Shown piece by piece: positions 21,695-33,600 of a stretch of 64,000 nt of DNA. Numbering within the stretch: the first letter of the stretch is position 1; the number at the start of each line of letters is the position of its first letter. A program made the position numbers and the translations under genes. Origin of the DNA: Hypericum androsaemum. Lineage: Eukaryota; Streptophyta; Magnoliopsida; Malpighiales; Hypericaceae. Location of the stretch: NCBI GenBank assembly GCA_963995505.1, contig OZ023186.1:9369570-9433569 (forward strand), in the 5' to 3' direction. The notes under the pieces were generated by a model, which ran no database searches, was not told the origin of the DNA, and worked only from the letters and a program-made list of their open reading frames with translations.

Positions 21695-23794
21695 TCAAAA
21701 GTCCACCTCATACTCCAGCCAACGTAGATCCTTACTGGCATAGGTAGTCCCAGCCTGCTTCCGCGCTTGAAAGCGAGTGTTCTTGGCAGGTGGTAAAGTT
21801 GATTCTTCCATGTCCGGCTGAGAATCCACCTCGTCCGCCCAATTGTTCTTCATCTTCTTCGTAATCGAACCCATGAACTTCAGCGAGTCCGGAAGATCAT
21901 CGTTGTTAGAAAAAACAACAACCCCATTGCCCTCTTGACCTGGGATAGGCATGGGATCTGTAGTAGGTAAAGCAGAGGCGCTGCCCAAAATAGATGTGGA
22001 CGGTCCCGGTATTATTGGGGTTCCCTTGCCAAGGAAACCCGGTTTCAAACCTTTATGCTTGGAGCCCTTTGAACCGAATGAGCTAGTAGGTAAAATCCCG
22101 CCCGCTGCAACATATGCTGCCTTCCTAGCTTCAACTATTGCCAAATCCTCAGGAGACAGTGATGCCAATAACTCAGCCGAGGAAGGGCCATTCTTGCGCC
22201 CCTTTTTCTTGCCCGATGATGACCTAGGCTTAGAACCCGATGAGTCAGTCACATGTGAAGCTGGCGTCAACGGCTCTATTATAATCGGGCCTAAAGATAC
22301 CTGACCTATATCTTGGGAGGGCGAAACCTCCTCAATCATTACACCACAATCCCCCTCTAAGTTATTTGTACTTGGCATTGGAGACTGCTTAGGAACTTCA
22401 TCAAGCACCATCAACTGGACCAAATCATTCTGACCTGTACTTAATGGAGAACATTTATCACCCGGTAGAGTTTCACCCTCTTTGTCACCAGGTAGAGTTT
22501 CACCCTCTTCCCTCGCATCATCAGGGACCTGAAGTACCACCGAATCACCATCCTCTTGATCCTCCTCTTCGCGTACTACCTGTTGCACAAAATTTTCCAA
22601 TACAGTAATAAGGGCAAGAGATGAGCACTCCTCAGCTTCAATGCTGGTTGGTGAACTAGGGGAGCACTCATTCTTTTGTTGCCACACCTGCTTCCCCACG
22701 GACCTCTTGGGACCCTCAACCCGTGGGTGCAGTTTTCGGCAAGAGTCTAAATCATGACCAATGATTTTGCAATGCTCGCAGAAAAGAGGCAAATTCTCGT
22801 ACACCACATCAACTAAGACCGTGCCCTCCTCAAGCTTCAATACAACTTCTTTCCGACGAGGCTTGGACATGTCTAGTTCCACCAAAACCCGTACCAAAGC
22901 GCCATTAAACCTAATTAATGCAGTCAAGTCTGATCGAATGGGGTTACCAATGGCCGCAGCTAGTCCAAGTATGATATCATTAGCGACATGCTCCATGCTC
23001 AACCCCCCTAATGTAATCCATACCTTTGTAAGAGTCGAAGAAACCTTCGTGGGCTTAAAATAGGGTACCCATGGCTGCAAGTAAAGACATCCCTGAGGAA
23101 GTCTCCAATCAGAAGAGCTCCAGACCACGTCCTTATCTTGCTCCTTCTCAAACTGAAAACCAAAGTACCCTAGGCCAAGAGGAAGCAACTTCCACGCTTG
23201 CACAGACCAAACTTTGGAGATAGCAGCTTTCAAGTCAAATGTTGAGCAAGGTTTGGTGCCTCTCGGCATCACTAACCTTCCAATCAAAGCGCGCTTCCCA
23301 AAATTTGCACAAACTGATGATCTATCTGCATCCAATTCAACGACCATATGCTCGCCATCGAAGACTGGCTTAATATACGTACCTTCTTGGACCCGGTCAG
23401 ATCGCGGGTGGAGTGCGGCTGCGTAGGACATCTTCTTCATGGCGTTCTCCGCTGGAGCCTTAGGAGTCGGTGTCACAGTAGTCTCCGCAACCCCATCTTT
23501 GCTCGCTTGTATATCTCCCGAAGGTGTAGGCCTCGCACCCTCCGCAGCCTGCCCCACACCCTCTGTCAACCCACGAGCCAGCGCCTGTGAAGGGTTACCG
23601 ACTAATGGGGCAAGGGAGGTGTAGAACTGGTGAAGGAGAGGAAGGATGCTGGAAAGCGAATCCATCCCTAGCGAAGGGCAGGGATTAAGCGACGGCGGCT
23701 GAAAACCTCCATCTGAGGATGTCAACGAGGCCGTTGAAGACATCGGAACAGCAGCGACGGTGGTGGAACACGAAGCCCTAGCCGAGGGAAACAT
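21695..23794 (-). CDS. LINE ORF1-type protein (DUF4283, CCHC zinc knuckle)
   Basis: 699 residues and intact. Residues 160-250 match the DUF4283 domain of plant L1 ORF1 proteins: FGKRALIGRLV, then ISKVW, LGLGYFGFQFEKEQDKDVV and LYLQPWVPYFKP. A zinc knuckle C339-X2-C342-X4-H347-X4-C352 (CEHCKIIGHDLDSC) follows. The C-terminal half is low complexity, acidic then Lys/Pro-rich, and the acidic region contains a short tandem peptide repeat (EGETLPGDK, twice). ORF1 proteins bind nucleic acid as part of the retrotransposition particle. The reading frame is open over its whole length even though the element has no ORF2, so either the insertion is young or the frame is under some constraint. The first in-frame Met after the 5' stem-loop is taken as the start. 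It is an element gene, not a host gene. Confidence 0.85.
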   Translation of the reverse strand: MFPSARASCSTTVAAVPMSSTASLTSSDGGFQPPSLNPCPSLGMDSLSSILPLLHQFYTSLAPLVGNPSQALARGLTEGVGQAAEGARPTPSGDIQASKDGVAETTVTPTPKAPAENAMKKMSYAAALHPRSDRVQEGTYIKPVFDGEHMVVELDADRSSVCANFGKRALIGRLVMPRGTKPCSTFDLKAAISKVWSVQAWKLLPLGLGYFGFQFEKEQDKDVVWSSSDWRLPQGCLYLQPWVPYFKPTKVSSTLTKVWITLGGLSMEHVANDIILGLAAAIGNPIRSDLTALIRFNGALVRVLVELDMSKPRRKEVVLKLEEGTVLVDVVYENLPLFCEHCKIIGHDLDSCRKLHPRVEGPKRSVGKQVWQQKNECSPSSPTSIEAEECSSLALITVLENFVQQVVREEEDQEDGDSVVLQVPDDAREEGETLPGDKEGETLPGDKCSPLSTGQNDLVQLMVLDEVPKQSPMPSTNNLEGDCGVMIEEVSPSQDIGQVSLGPIIIEPLTPASHVTDSSGSKPRSSSGKKKGRKNGPSSAELLASLSPEDLAIVEARKAAYVAAGGILPTSSFGSKGSKHKGLKPGFLGKGTPIIPGPSTSILGSASALPTTDPMPIPGQEGNGVVVFSNNDDLPDSLKFMGSITKKMKNNWADEVDSQPDMEESTLPPAKNTRFQARKQAGTTYASKDLRWLEYEVDF

Positions 23795-23819
23795 TAATTA
23801 ATACATAACGAAACCGGAG

Positions 23820-24345
23820 GGGTGGTCGTAGAGACCAACCCCTCTGGCAGCCACGGGGGGGGAGGTTGGGGGCTCGGGAAAGGTGCGGGATGGGGGGAGG
23901 GGGGGCGGGGGAGGTCGGGGGAGGGGGAGAGCGGGAGGGGGAGAGCTGAGGAGGGGGGGGAGAGCGGGGGGAGGTCGGGGGAGGGGGGAGAGCGGGAGGG
24001 GGAGATCTGGGGAGGGGGGGAGAGCGGGGGAGGAAGGAGAGCGGGGGAGGTCGGGGGAGGGGGGAGAGGGGGAGGGGGAGGTCGGGGGAGGGTGGGGGGA
24101 GAGCGGGGGAGGTCGGGGGAGGAAGGAGAGCGGGAGGGGGAGATCTGGGGAGGGGGAGAACGGGAGGGGGGGGGGGGAGGTCGGGGGAGGGGGAGGTCGG
24201 GGGAGGGGGAGAGCGGGAGGGGGAGGTCGGGGGAGGGGGAGAGCGGGAGGGGGAGAGCTGGGGAGGGGGGGAGAGCGGGGGAGGAAGGAGAGCGGGGGAG
24301 GTCGGGGGAGGGGGGAGAGGGGGAGGGGGAGGTCGGGGGAGCTGC
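23820..24345 (-). repeat. GC-rich tandem array forming the 5' region of the ORF1 element
   Basis: On plus it is GGGGGAGGTCGGGGGAGGGG / GAGAGCGGGAGGGGGAG-type units. Being inside the 18-bp target duplication, it travelled with the element as its 5' end. Gly/Arg-rich or Pro-rich frames across it are repeat translations. Confidence 0.85.
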
Positions 24346-24368
24346 TGCCTTTATTCAAACACATATTT

Positions 24369-24610
24369 AGTAACACGCGATAATGGTATGTCCAGTCAAG
24401 TGATAATGGCATGCCCGTGTAAGTGACAATGTTATGCATGCTTAAGTGACAATATTATGCATGGTTATAGCTACATTGTCATGTTGATTCACACATATTT
24501 GGTAACATGCGATAATGGCATGCCAAAATGATATGACCAGACATATCATTGTCACTTACACATGGCATATCATTATCACTTACTCAAGCATACCATTATT
24601 ACTTCCCGGG
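24369..24610 (+). repeat. Imperfect GATAATGGYATG tandem repeat, right part
   Basis: About eight imperfect units with GATAATGGCATG / GACAATGTTATG cores on both strands, continuing the tract seen at 20395-20490. Confidence 0.7.
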
Positions 24611-25814
24611 AATGTCTGATCCATCGACCAGGTCGGGGAAGGAAGAAGGAAAAAAAGAAGAGGAGGAGAAGGAAGAGGAGAAGAAGGTAGAAAAAGAAGA
24701 GGAGTATAAAGCATAGAGGAGGAGAACAAGAAAAAGAAGAAGGAGAAAAAAAATGACCTTGTCTGGGAATCTCGAGAGAGAACGAGAAAGTTGGAGAGAG
24801 AAAATGAAAGCTAGAGAGAGAGAAATGGAGGAAGAAAAGGAAGAGACGTTATTGGAGAGAGAAAAAAATGGAAAAAGGAGGAAGAAGATGAGTATAAGAC
24901 CAAAATACTCTAAAATTAGATTTGTAAATTTTTACCGTCGTATTTTTGATACACACCTAATCATCAAAATAAATCGTCTAGATTCAACTCGGTGCCGTAC
25001 AAACCACTTTTGCGAAGTCTGTACCCAATATGCTGCCATATGAAAGGCTTGCTTCGATGAAAAGAAAAAATTTTTTGTGTTCTCATTTTTTATTCATTAT
25101 CCAATCTATCAAAAAAAATATGTGAAGAATGAAATATGTAATATTAACATTAATAATTTAATATTTTGTTTTATTTTAAACAAAAAAATTAGTTTATGTC
25201 ATTATGAATAAACTAGTTTTAAATATTTCGCTACTATTAATATGGAATGGCCCAATAAATATCGAATGGCAAGTGTTATCAAGCATAATATCTTAACCCA
25301 TCAATCTTCTTATAACGACTTGGCGATCGTTGTCGCTGATCACTCCGAGAACGTGTCGAGTCACTGTCTAACAATCGTATAATATCTCTAGTTCACCGCA
25401 GAAATATAAATAAATTCAAAGTAATGGGAATAATCCGGATTATGTCACGCATCACCTAACTATGCCACTAAAATGAATTATGTTTTTTCATTGTTAAATT
25501 TTTTTTAATTCTAGACTTCCCTGAATTTGTTCAGATCTTATATTTTTAGATTAAATGTTGATTGGCAAAAAAAAATTTATAAAAAGCTGTTATATATATT
25601 GCATTGAGATCCAAATTTAGTAATTCTGCACCGTACAAGGTCGGTATTCTTGATCGAGCAATCCCAGATGTTGGATAGTTGAAATGATGTACGTGGCGAT
25701 TAGATTTCTAATTCTAACATACAATATTGTATGGGATCATATAACATAATTAATTGATTAGTTTTAACTACCAAGAGACAACTTCTCGTGGAAACTTAAT
25801 TTTTTTATATTATT
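24611..25814. other. Purine-rich tract, then intergenic DNA
   Basis: 24630-24900 is almost pure A/G (GAAGAAGGAAAAAAAGAAG and GAGAGAGA motifs). The Lys/Glu/Arg-rich 96-codon frame at 24753 is a product of this composition. The rest is AT-rich, with no gene seen. Confidence 0.55.
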
Positions 25815-25965
25815 TAGTATCCAGATTTATTGATCAGATTAATCCAAATTCGAAATGACTAGAATCTTTTAAAATGTAACAGAACTCTCCCAACAAATAT
25901 TTTATACTGCTGCATTCCAAAATACTCGAATTCGATGTAAAAGTTAAAACTTTCTCGATAAATAT
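25815..25965 (-). repeat. SINE-like repeat
   Basis: It shares the order TATCC..GATTAATCCAA..AGAATCTTTTAAAATG..CAACAAATATTTTATACTGCTGCATTCC..ACTCGAATTCGA with the copy at 38620-38790. It is a decayed copy. Confidence 0.5.
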
Positions 25966-26704
25966 TTCCCGTGAGCTTAATTTCTGTTCTTACTTTACCA
26001 TCATCTTTATGAATGTCTGTGTGTAAAGCGAAATTATGTGCACATTTAAACTGTGACCGACTTTTCAGCAACATTCGTGATGCAAAGTTTGTCTCTTGAT
26101 AGATGGGTAGGATGGTAACGAGTCTTGCTTTGTTTTTTAAGGATCGGTGGCTCAATTTCTACCTCTCGTAAAAATGGCAAAAGTTTACTTAGGAAGGAAA
26201 CAAAACCCAATGCCTTATAAAGTCCTGAAATTTAGGCCAACCCGTCTGAATTTCTATGAAAAAAAAAAGTTTGCCTGTCACTTATCTGTCTCTTACGATA
26301 TCAAAATCAAATTATATTGACTAATCAAAAAATTAATAACTAATAAATATTTAATTAGAAGATCTTGAATTTTGATTATTATGAACGCAACAATTTTTAA
26401 ACATCAACACAAATTATTCTTCCACTTTTGGGATTCATCCGAGTTAAAAAAGAGTAGAGGATGTCAAAAAGTTTGTAACCCAGCGGTACAAGATGTCCTA
26501 AATATTTAGGAAGTCCATGGTTCAAAATTTTGTACACTATGATCAAAACCCTTCACAGGACCTGAAGCCTCTTCATACGGGATAATGCTTTACGAACATC
26601 TACCAGGATCCGAATCATCATGTATCTCCCCTTTGATTCCATGGATGCATCCCACGACATAAATTTACCAAATAATTTCCTTAGGGTTTGAGCAATAATG
26701 TGGA
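25966..26704. other. Intergenic DNA with one SINE head
   Basis: At 26474-26530 there is a tRNA-like head (GTAACCCAGCGGTACAAG and ATGGTTCAAAA) resembling the 5073-5625 repeat. No gene is seen. Confidence 0.4.
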
Positions 26705-27730
26705 TCATACACTCTCACGTTGTAATCCCTCAGCCCTAAACAGTTGATAAATGTCACGCGCATCTCGCCTCCGCTCCCCTTGGCTTCCTTGTCCAACACT
26801 CAAAGCCAATACCGAACCCCCAATCAGCAAAGAAGACCGTGAGGAACCCTCCAAGACATATCTTTGTTTGTCGGAGGTGAGCTTCAGTATCACTTTCTCT
26901 AATCCGATTATTTTAAAAGTTGCAGAGTAACCCATAAACAGCTTTCGTCCGATGATCGGGATATAAGTCGAGAACATTTTCTTGTCTGAGCAGATGTGGC
27001 GAGTTGTCCTTGTTTCTATGAACCATTCTTTTGGGTTATCAACCAAATTGGCTTCAAACACCACGGTGGATAGGTGTAACTCAGATAGGTCCTCAGCCAG
27101 ATTAGCTTTCTCATGATCGTCCTTCTTTCGCAGATGACAATCCTTTGCCATGTGTCTGGGTTTGTCGCAGTTGTAGCAGTTGCCCTTGATCTTCTTGACA
27201 TTTTTCTGCTTTGGCTCTTGCTTCTCCTACTTATTACCGGACTTCTTTCTCTTCTTACCAGTACTTCTTTCAGCTAGGTCTATCGTGGCTTCAGAGTTGG
27301 TCTTGTTTGTCTTGACTTCGGACTTTCGGTTTTTTTTCTCAATCCTCAATCTCACAATCAAGTCTTCAAGACCCATATCCTTCCTCTTATGCTTGAGGTA
27401 GTTCTTGAAATCCTTCCACAGGGGTGGTAGCTTTTCAATCATTGTCGCCACTTGGAAGGACTCACTTAGTTGCATTCCTTCGGTACGAATCTCATTCAGA
27501 ATTAATTTTAATTCTTGCACTTGATCTATGTCACTATGGTTCCATGCATCCAGAGCGTTGATCTTCTGTTGATCAGCCTCATTCTCCACTACCTTTGGTG
27601 CTTCTTCTTTCAAGAACCGGACCAGGTTGAGCGTTGTCAAGAAGCACGTGGCTCTTCGGCGAGCATTCTCGCACTCCTTCGCGAGGCATCTTTTCGGCAG
27701 CCTAGCGCGCCCATTGCGATCTGCGTCCAA
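26705..27730 (-). pseudogene. Ty1/copia retrotransposon gag-protease fragment
   Basis: A gag polyprotein fragment of the UBN2 type (TTLNLVRFLKEEAPKVV; SESFQVATMIEKLPPLWKDF; KNYLKHKRKDMGLEDLIVRL) followed by a zinc knuckle CX2CX4HX4C (CYNCDKPRHMAKDC) and the start of the protease. It is broken three ways. An in-frame TAG (27227-27229) separates the Lys-rich spacer from the knuckle. The gag region jumps from DAWNHSD directly to QVQEL, so several dozen residues usually found there are missing. The usual protease DSGA active-site motif reads ETRTTRHIC. Integrase and reverse transcriptase are absent, because the frame stops at 26705. It is an old, inactive copy. Confidence 0.85.
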
Positions 27731-27973
27731 TGCGCCACGTGCACGTGCACAAGCTCATGCTCAGATGGTGCGTACTCGTAGCATGTCCGAGTTACCTTTT
27801 CAGGTGGTCAATTTAGTTCCTAGCTAACAAGGAGAATCTCTTTATAAACTTGAAAAACTTTGTGCCATTTTTCGATGTGAGATTGGGTTCTCTTTCCCAT
27901 TCCAATCATGGACCTCCTTCTTTGGGCCTTCCACCTTTGGGCCTTTGCATTGAATTTTTATTCAATTCCAACA
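27731..27973 (-). mobile_element. Probable copia 5' LTR remnant
   Basis: On the minus strand the sequence starts TGTTGGAATTGAATAAAAAT at 27973, has TTTATAAAGAGATTCTCC (a TATA-like box, about 27855) and runs straight into the gag fragment. TGTTGGAAT is a common copia LTR start. No matching 3' LTR is in the window. Confidence 0.45.
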
Positions 27974-30638
27974 ATCTTCGCCCTCCTTCGTCGCCATCTC
28001 TTCGCCCCTCGTCACCAAGAGGAACCCCCAAGACACGACACAAACCCTAAAGGACTCTACCCAACCCACTAACTAGACTTTCAAGAGATCTCTATCAATT
28101 CCACTGAAAACCTTAACTGGTTGGACGCAACCTATTATTTAGTAAAACTATCGTGTATGACTGAATTGACGATGAAATCCTAGGTTAAGGATAAGACTCG
28201 TATCAAAAGAAAAAACTCTAGGGTAGGAACTAAGCAGTTTTAGTTTAATGTGTATATGAATATCAAATAGTTTTATTAACTATTATTTAGTAAAACTATA
28301 GTGTATGACTGTATTCCCTAAATTAGTCATATTCAAATAAAATAACTATACATTACCTTACTCTACTCTAATCCATCTCTACTCTATTATGCTTCTTCCG
28401 CTGAGATTGACAAAACCTTGCAGGTACTATAATCACACGCAATAATTTTTTTAAACGATCTAGATAGAGATATTTTGCTTTCCAAATCGCGTCTTATTGG
28501 TTCGACTGACAATTTAACTGTTATTTCAAAAAGATTCTAATTTTAATTATATTTAGTATCAAATGTCAAATTATCATCTTGACCAAAAAAAAGTCAAATT
28601 ATCATCGAACTTCGTTATTTACAAGTATCAAAACTGTAATTAAACGCTTTCAATCTAACAAGGACTGTTAAATTATTTAAAAAAAATAAAATGATCAGTT
28701 AGACCTTCACCGGCTGATCTTACCAAATAACTTGGCTGGTTCAACCACATTAATCACAAGTGTAATTGGGACTTTTAAAGTGTGTGCCTACCCATCCAAT
28801 TAACGCGTTGAAAAGAAAAGTTGAATGCCAAAACACTTCTTTTTAAGGAGAAAACGCCACATCCCTGGAAGCTCTCAATTATATGCACCACATTACTTGA
28901 ATCTGGGTGGTGGAAAGTCGGATAATACACTAGTTCCTTCCTTTTTGTTCACAATTATTTTTAAAAACAAACTAACAGCAAGTAATCTAGATCATTTAAA
29001 GAAAAAATTATTTTAACGTAACTAAAAAGTTATAATCTTGAAGTATTAAGAACACAAGAATATGCAATATTAGTGAAAGATGTTTGTCATCTTTCAAAAA
29101 TTGCATATAGTTTGAATCTAAAATAATCGATTTGCTAAATATCTAAATAGTAGAATCTCATATAATTTGAATCTGAAATAATCGATTTGCTAAATATCTA
29201 AATAGCAGGCGATATAAAATATGCTTTTCCAAAAGCAAACAAACCTTCATTCGGCCTGGGATCCAAACAGTAAACGGCCCTTAAACCGCCGCCAGGGACA
29301 CAACTCGTTAAAATAGTGACATGTCATCCTTAGCCACTCCGACAAACTGGGGCACCTGAAAACCATGTTCCTGCGCATCCCATATGCGGGTGGGCACGTG
29401 TCCTCTGCCGCGGTTTGACCAGGTCTGGAAAATGGTCTCACCGACTCGGATAAGTGAAGTGCCCCCCGATGGAAATAAATATAATTTGTTACAAATATTT
29501 CATTCAACTAGAATATATATATCGGGATAAATTAACTATCTTCAAATTATTCACGTACACATCTATATAGGATGATTAGTGAAAAATCTCATACAAGATG
29601 ATAAAAAAATGATCATGCATATTTCGAGAAGGTGTCTACAACACGATCATCCACTCTCTAATTGTACCGAATCTATGGACTCCTTTTTCTCTTTATGAAC
29701 CGACGAGCACTAAGTTGGACCTAGCAGTATGTTAACGTCTGGGATTACGCCAGCTGGGATGGTTGAGGAGAATTTTGATCTTTTTGGACTTCATTATTGA
29801 TCACTACTACCGAGTACCCGCCACCCCATCGTCCACCTTGACCATAAATAGAACATTCGACAAGATGGAACAACGCTGTTTCTGATAATTAGGTTGCTTT
29901 TTTACCTTTCTCAATTTGTTTCCAAATATTGGAAATAATTGTTAGGGACGCCTTTCGAAGTTTCCAAGTAGGCTGGACTTGGTAAATTATGGGAAACCCA
30001 AATCGAAATTAAATTTGGTTACTAGGTGAGGTATTATTGTGGTTCTCGGTCGACGGAGACTTGAAAATGATATAGCAATGGCACGAGTAGAAACGATAAG
30101 ATTGTGATACTAATACGTTTCTTAAATTGATTTAAATATTAAATGGTTTTCGAAACGACGCATTTTAAGGAGCTCTTTTAGCAGCCCGTCAAACCAAGGA
30201 AACGCCAGTATAGCTAGGCATCACAATAACACATCTCACTTTCCACTTAAATTTCTTTAAATTCATAGAGATTGAAGTCTGTATTTTTTTTTCCCGTTAA
30301 CATCTTTTTCTTGTAGTTTAAGAAATTTTTTATAAATTTTTTTTCAAAAGATAGAAAATCACCTATTCTTCATAATACTCCAACAAAATATTACTACAAT
30401 CATCCCAAGCTGTCTAACGAAGAAAAAATTGATAACATAAAGTCCAAAATTAATATTACTCCTTAATTGTAGACCTTAAGGTCAACATAATTTTGTTCTA
30501 TTTAATGCAAACAATATATAAGTCCCTTAAAATAAAAGCTAAAACTAGATGCGAGCAATTAATATACGCTCCTTATTCATATTATAACCTAACCCTATGA
30601 ACTAGTGGAAATTAATTCCAATTTTTAAAACCTGCTGC
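27974..30638. other. Intergenic DNA
   Basis: No gene is recognisable over 2.6 kb. A 53-bp direct duplication (ATAATCGATTTGCTAAATAT at about 29123 and 29177) lies at 29100-29208. A GC-rich island at 29250-29470 gives an 86-codon minus-strand frame without family features. Confidence 0.5.
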
Positions 30639-33600
30639 CTACAAACAAGGGGGAGGTCTTTGTACGCCGTAATGTTCACCGATGGCATTAGAGCAAAACG
30701 ACGTCGCAGGCCCCCCAACTCCATGGAAGGCCAAATTGATGTTTCTCGTCACCACGTTCTTGCATGGGAGGTACTTGCTGCAACTGAATGCCACTGCCAC
30801 CCTTGTGGTTGTGGTGCCCCATATGTGTTGGAATTTCACGTCCTTGATTTGTACGTGTGAGGGTACCTGCAATTTTTGATGAATCATAAGAAGCGAAAAT
30901 TAATCGAATCAATCTATTATCTGTTAATTTGAATCTGTTATTTGCTATTTATTAGTCATTTAGTTCTGCCAAACAGACTGATAAGGAGAAGGTAGGGTGA
31001 CATGGTTCGAACAGAACTTCGAAACCATGGTCAAGGTTAAAAAACCATCCCGGAACCTTCTAAAAAAGTTAATGTTACAGTTTATGATTTTTGTGAAACC
31101 TAAACCGAATATTCCGATTCCAGAACCATAATCGGAGGTTTCAAATCGTAATAAACTCCTTTTATTTTTCAAAAATTATATCATGCATTATCAATTTGTT
31201 TAAGTCAAGTATTCATTATCAATTATCTCTTAATCTCTATTGATTAATTGCTCTCTACAAGTATTTTCTCTCCATAAAGTATATTATTATTACCAATTAG
31301 TCATATTATTACCAATTAGTCATATTATTATCTACTAAAGGTACATTATTATTGTCAGTTAGTCATATTGCTAGCTACCAAATTACATTATTATTTGGTA
31401 TATTAAGTACAACCCTAATCTTTATTTAATTTTTTTCCAACAAATGCAAAAAGAAAATAAAAATAGAACTTTGGAATTGGAATCTTATTTTGAGATTCTG
31501 AATACGATTTCACCTTTCCAAAATCTTAGAACCAGAAACCGTGGTCACCTGTAGGAGGTCTCTTACATTATTGGCTCTCATTTGTGGAATTGCAGCAAGG
31601 AAATTTCAAAAAGGGCTTTTTGGTATGTATTGGACTTGTTCAAGAATGGGTTCAGGCAAGAATGTTTGTGGGCTAATGGGCTCTGTGATTTTTGTTCAAG
31701 ATATCCTAGAGAATTCAACAATAACTGGAAAATATTTTTAAAAAGCCTCACTTGGAAACTTTTTTTGTATATGGAAATTCAACAATAACTGGATAAATCA
31801 CCACCCTATATGAACGTAAATCACTCTAATTTCACGAGATTTCAGGCTCGACTACACAAATATTAGCAAGAATTTGGAAGAAATATCAAACATTAATAGA
31901 AAAACCCATTTATCAACAACTTCTACTCTTTTGGGTAACGTGACCTTTATATATACCAAAGAGATTGCACACAATCAAAAGACGAAATGTTCGTATACTA
32001 GGTGGTCTAAACAAAATACGAAGCAAACTAATTACCTGGCTGCAAGGAGGATAAGGGCAGTAGTTCTGATCAATAACAATCGGATTCTCGACGTTGACCA
32101 TTTGAATGTCCTCGTACGTCAAGTTGGAAGCCAATCCAGACACATGAGACCCCCATGTCTTGATCCTTAAACCGTTCTGTGTCCCTACGAAGACCGAGCT
32201 CCTAACACTCACTCCCATGACCACGTCCGCCCTGCCACCCGCGTACTCGCCCAGGCTCCCGACGCTAATGCCGTGCCCGGGCCCACATTTCAAGTCCGAA
32301 ATGTCGACATCACGGGTCCCGGAGATGATCGCGACGCAGTCGTCGCCTGTGCCGATCGAGGTGCCCCGGATCCTGACGTGGTTGGAGGCTCCAATCTTGA
32401 TGCCATCGGTGTTGGGGCTATCGTAGGGTGCTCGTATCGTCAGGTTTTCGAATTCGAGGTTTTGGCAGGTGAAGAGGCTGAAATGGGCGTTACGGCTGTT
32501 GATCGATTTGATGTTGCTAATTCGTGCATTGTTCACGAAGTCCAAGGTCATTGTCTGTAATAAAATGTACAAATCAAACCTGATTCGAATTAAATTGATC
32601 GGTCGATAATTTTTATTTATTTACATTAATGATTAAAAAAATATAGACATACCACAGGAAGGCCTCTTCGGCCCCAAAGCTTGAACCCTTCACCGTCTAG
32701 GGTACCTTCTCCGGTGATGTGCAACCAATCGACGTAGCGAAAATTAATCCAAAACTCGGAGCTCTTAGTGTAGCTTGGAGGCTTTACGACGCCGTTGAGG
32801 AGGAAAGTGATGGATCCTCTGCAAGGACCTGCAAATATAATGGAGTCCACCTTGTATACTCCATATGGGACTAGAAGAGTTGACGATCCTCCATTAAAAT
32901 GGCATGCATTCTCCCATGCTTCCAGAAATGCCTAGGTCAAATCACAAAAAAATACTCTTTTAGAAAGACCGCTCGTATCCAAACTGAGTACATGTAACGC
33001 CCCGTGATTTGACTGACTGTCTCCACAAACCAACACGGGTCTTTCCAAACTCAGTACATGTAACGCCCCGTGATTTGACTGACTGTCTCCACAAACCAAC
33101 ACGGGTCTTTTCTAGCGTGCTTTGTCCTCACTCGCACGTATCCCGGAAACTTCCCAGGAGGTCACCTGATCCTACTCCCGGCCAAACGCGTTTAACCTTG
33201 GAGTTCTCTCAAGATGTATGCCAGAAGAGAAGGTGTACCTTGTTGATATGGATAGTACCAATCAAATCGCTTAAGGCTTTCAGACAGAACATATCATTTT
33301 CGGGGTGTCACATACACCCCTCCTTAAATACGTGACGTCCTCGTTGCGCCAGACAGAACACAGAACGCACCCAGAACCGTATTTGCTCTGATACCAAATA
33401 TAACACCCCATGATCCAACCGACTGTCTCCACAGACCAATATGGGTCTTTTCCAGGAGGTCACCCCTCCTTAAATACGTGACGTCCTCATCGCGCCAGAC
33501 AGAACACAAAACAGTCCCAGAATCGTATTTGCTCTGATACCAAATATAACACCCCATGATCCAACCGACTGTCTCCACAGACCAATACGGGTCTTTTCCA

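Larger units (their letters stand above)
21482..24350 (-). mobile_element. LINE-like retroelement carrying ORF1 only
   Basis: An exact 18-bp duplication TTATTCAAACACATATTT lies at 21464-21481 and 24351-24368. Reading on the minus strand, the element has a GC-rich 5' tandem array (24345-23860), a GC stem-loop just before the start codon, the DUF4283/CCHC ORF1 (23794-21695), a 213-bp 3' region with TAATAAAGTTTCTTTTCGCC and a terminal A-run. No reverse transcriptase or endonuclease frame is present, so it must have been moved in trans. It interrupts the GATAATGGTATG repeat tract. Confidence 0.85.

Noticed and set aside
23798..24439. Pro-rich (minus) and Gly/Arg-rich (plus) frames of 160-213 codons.
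   Set aside because: They are simple-sequence translations of the GC-rich array at the 5' end of the ORF1 element.
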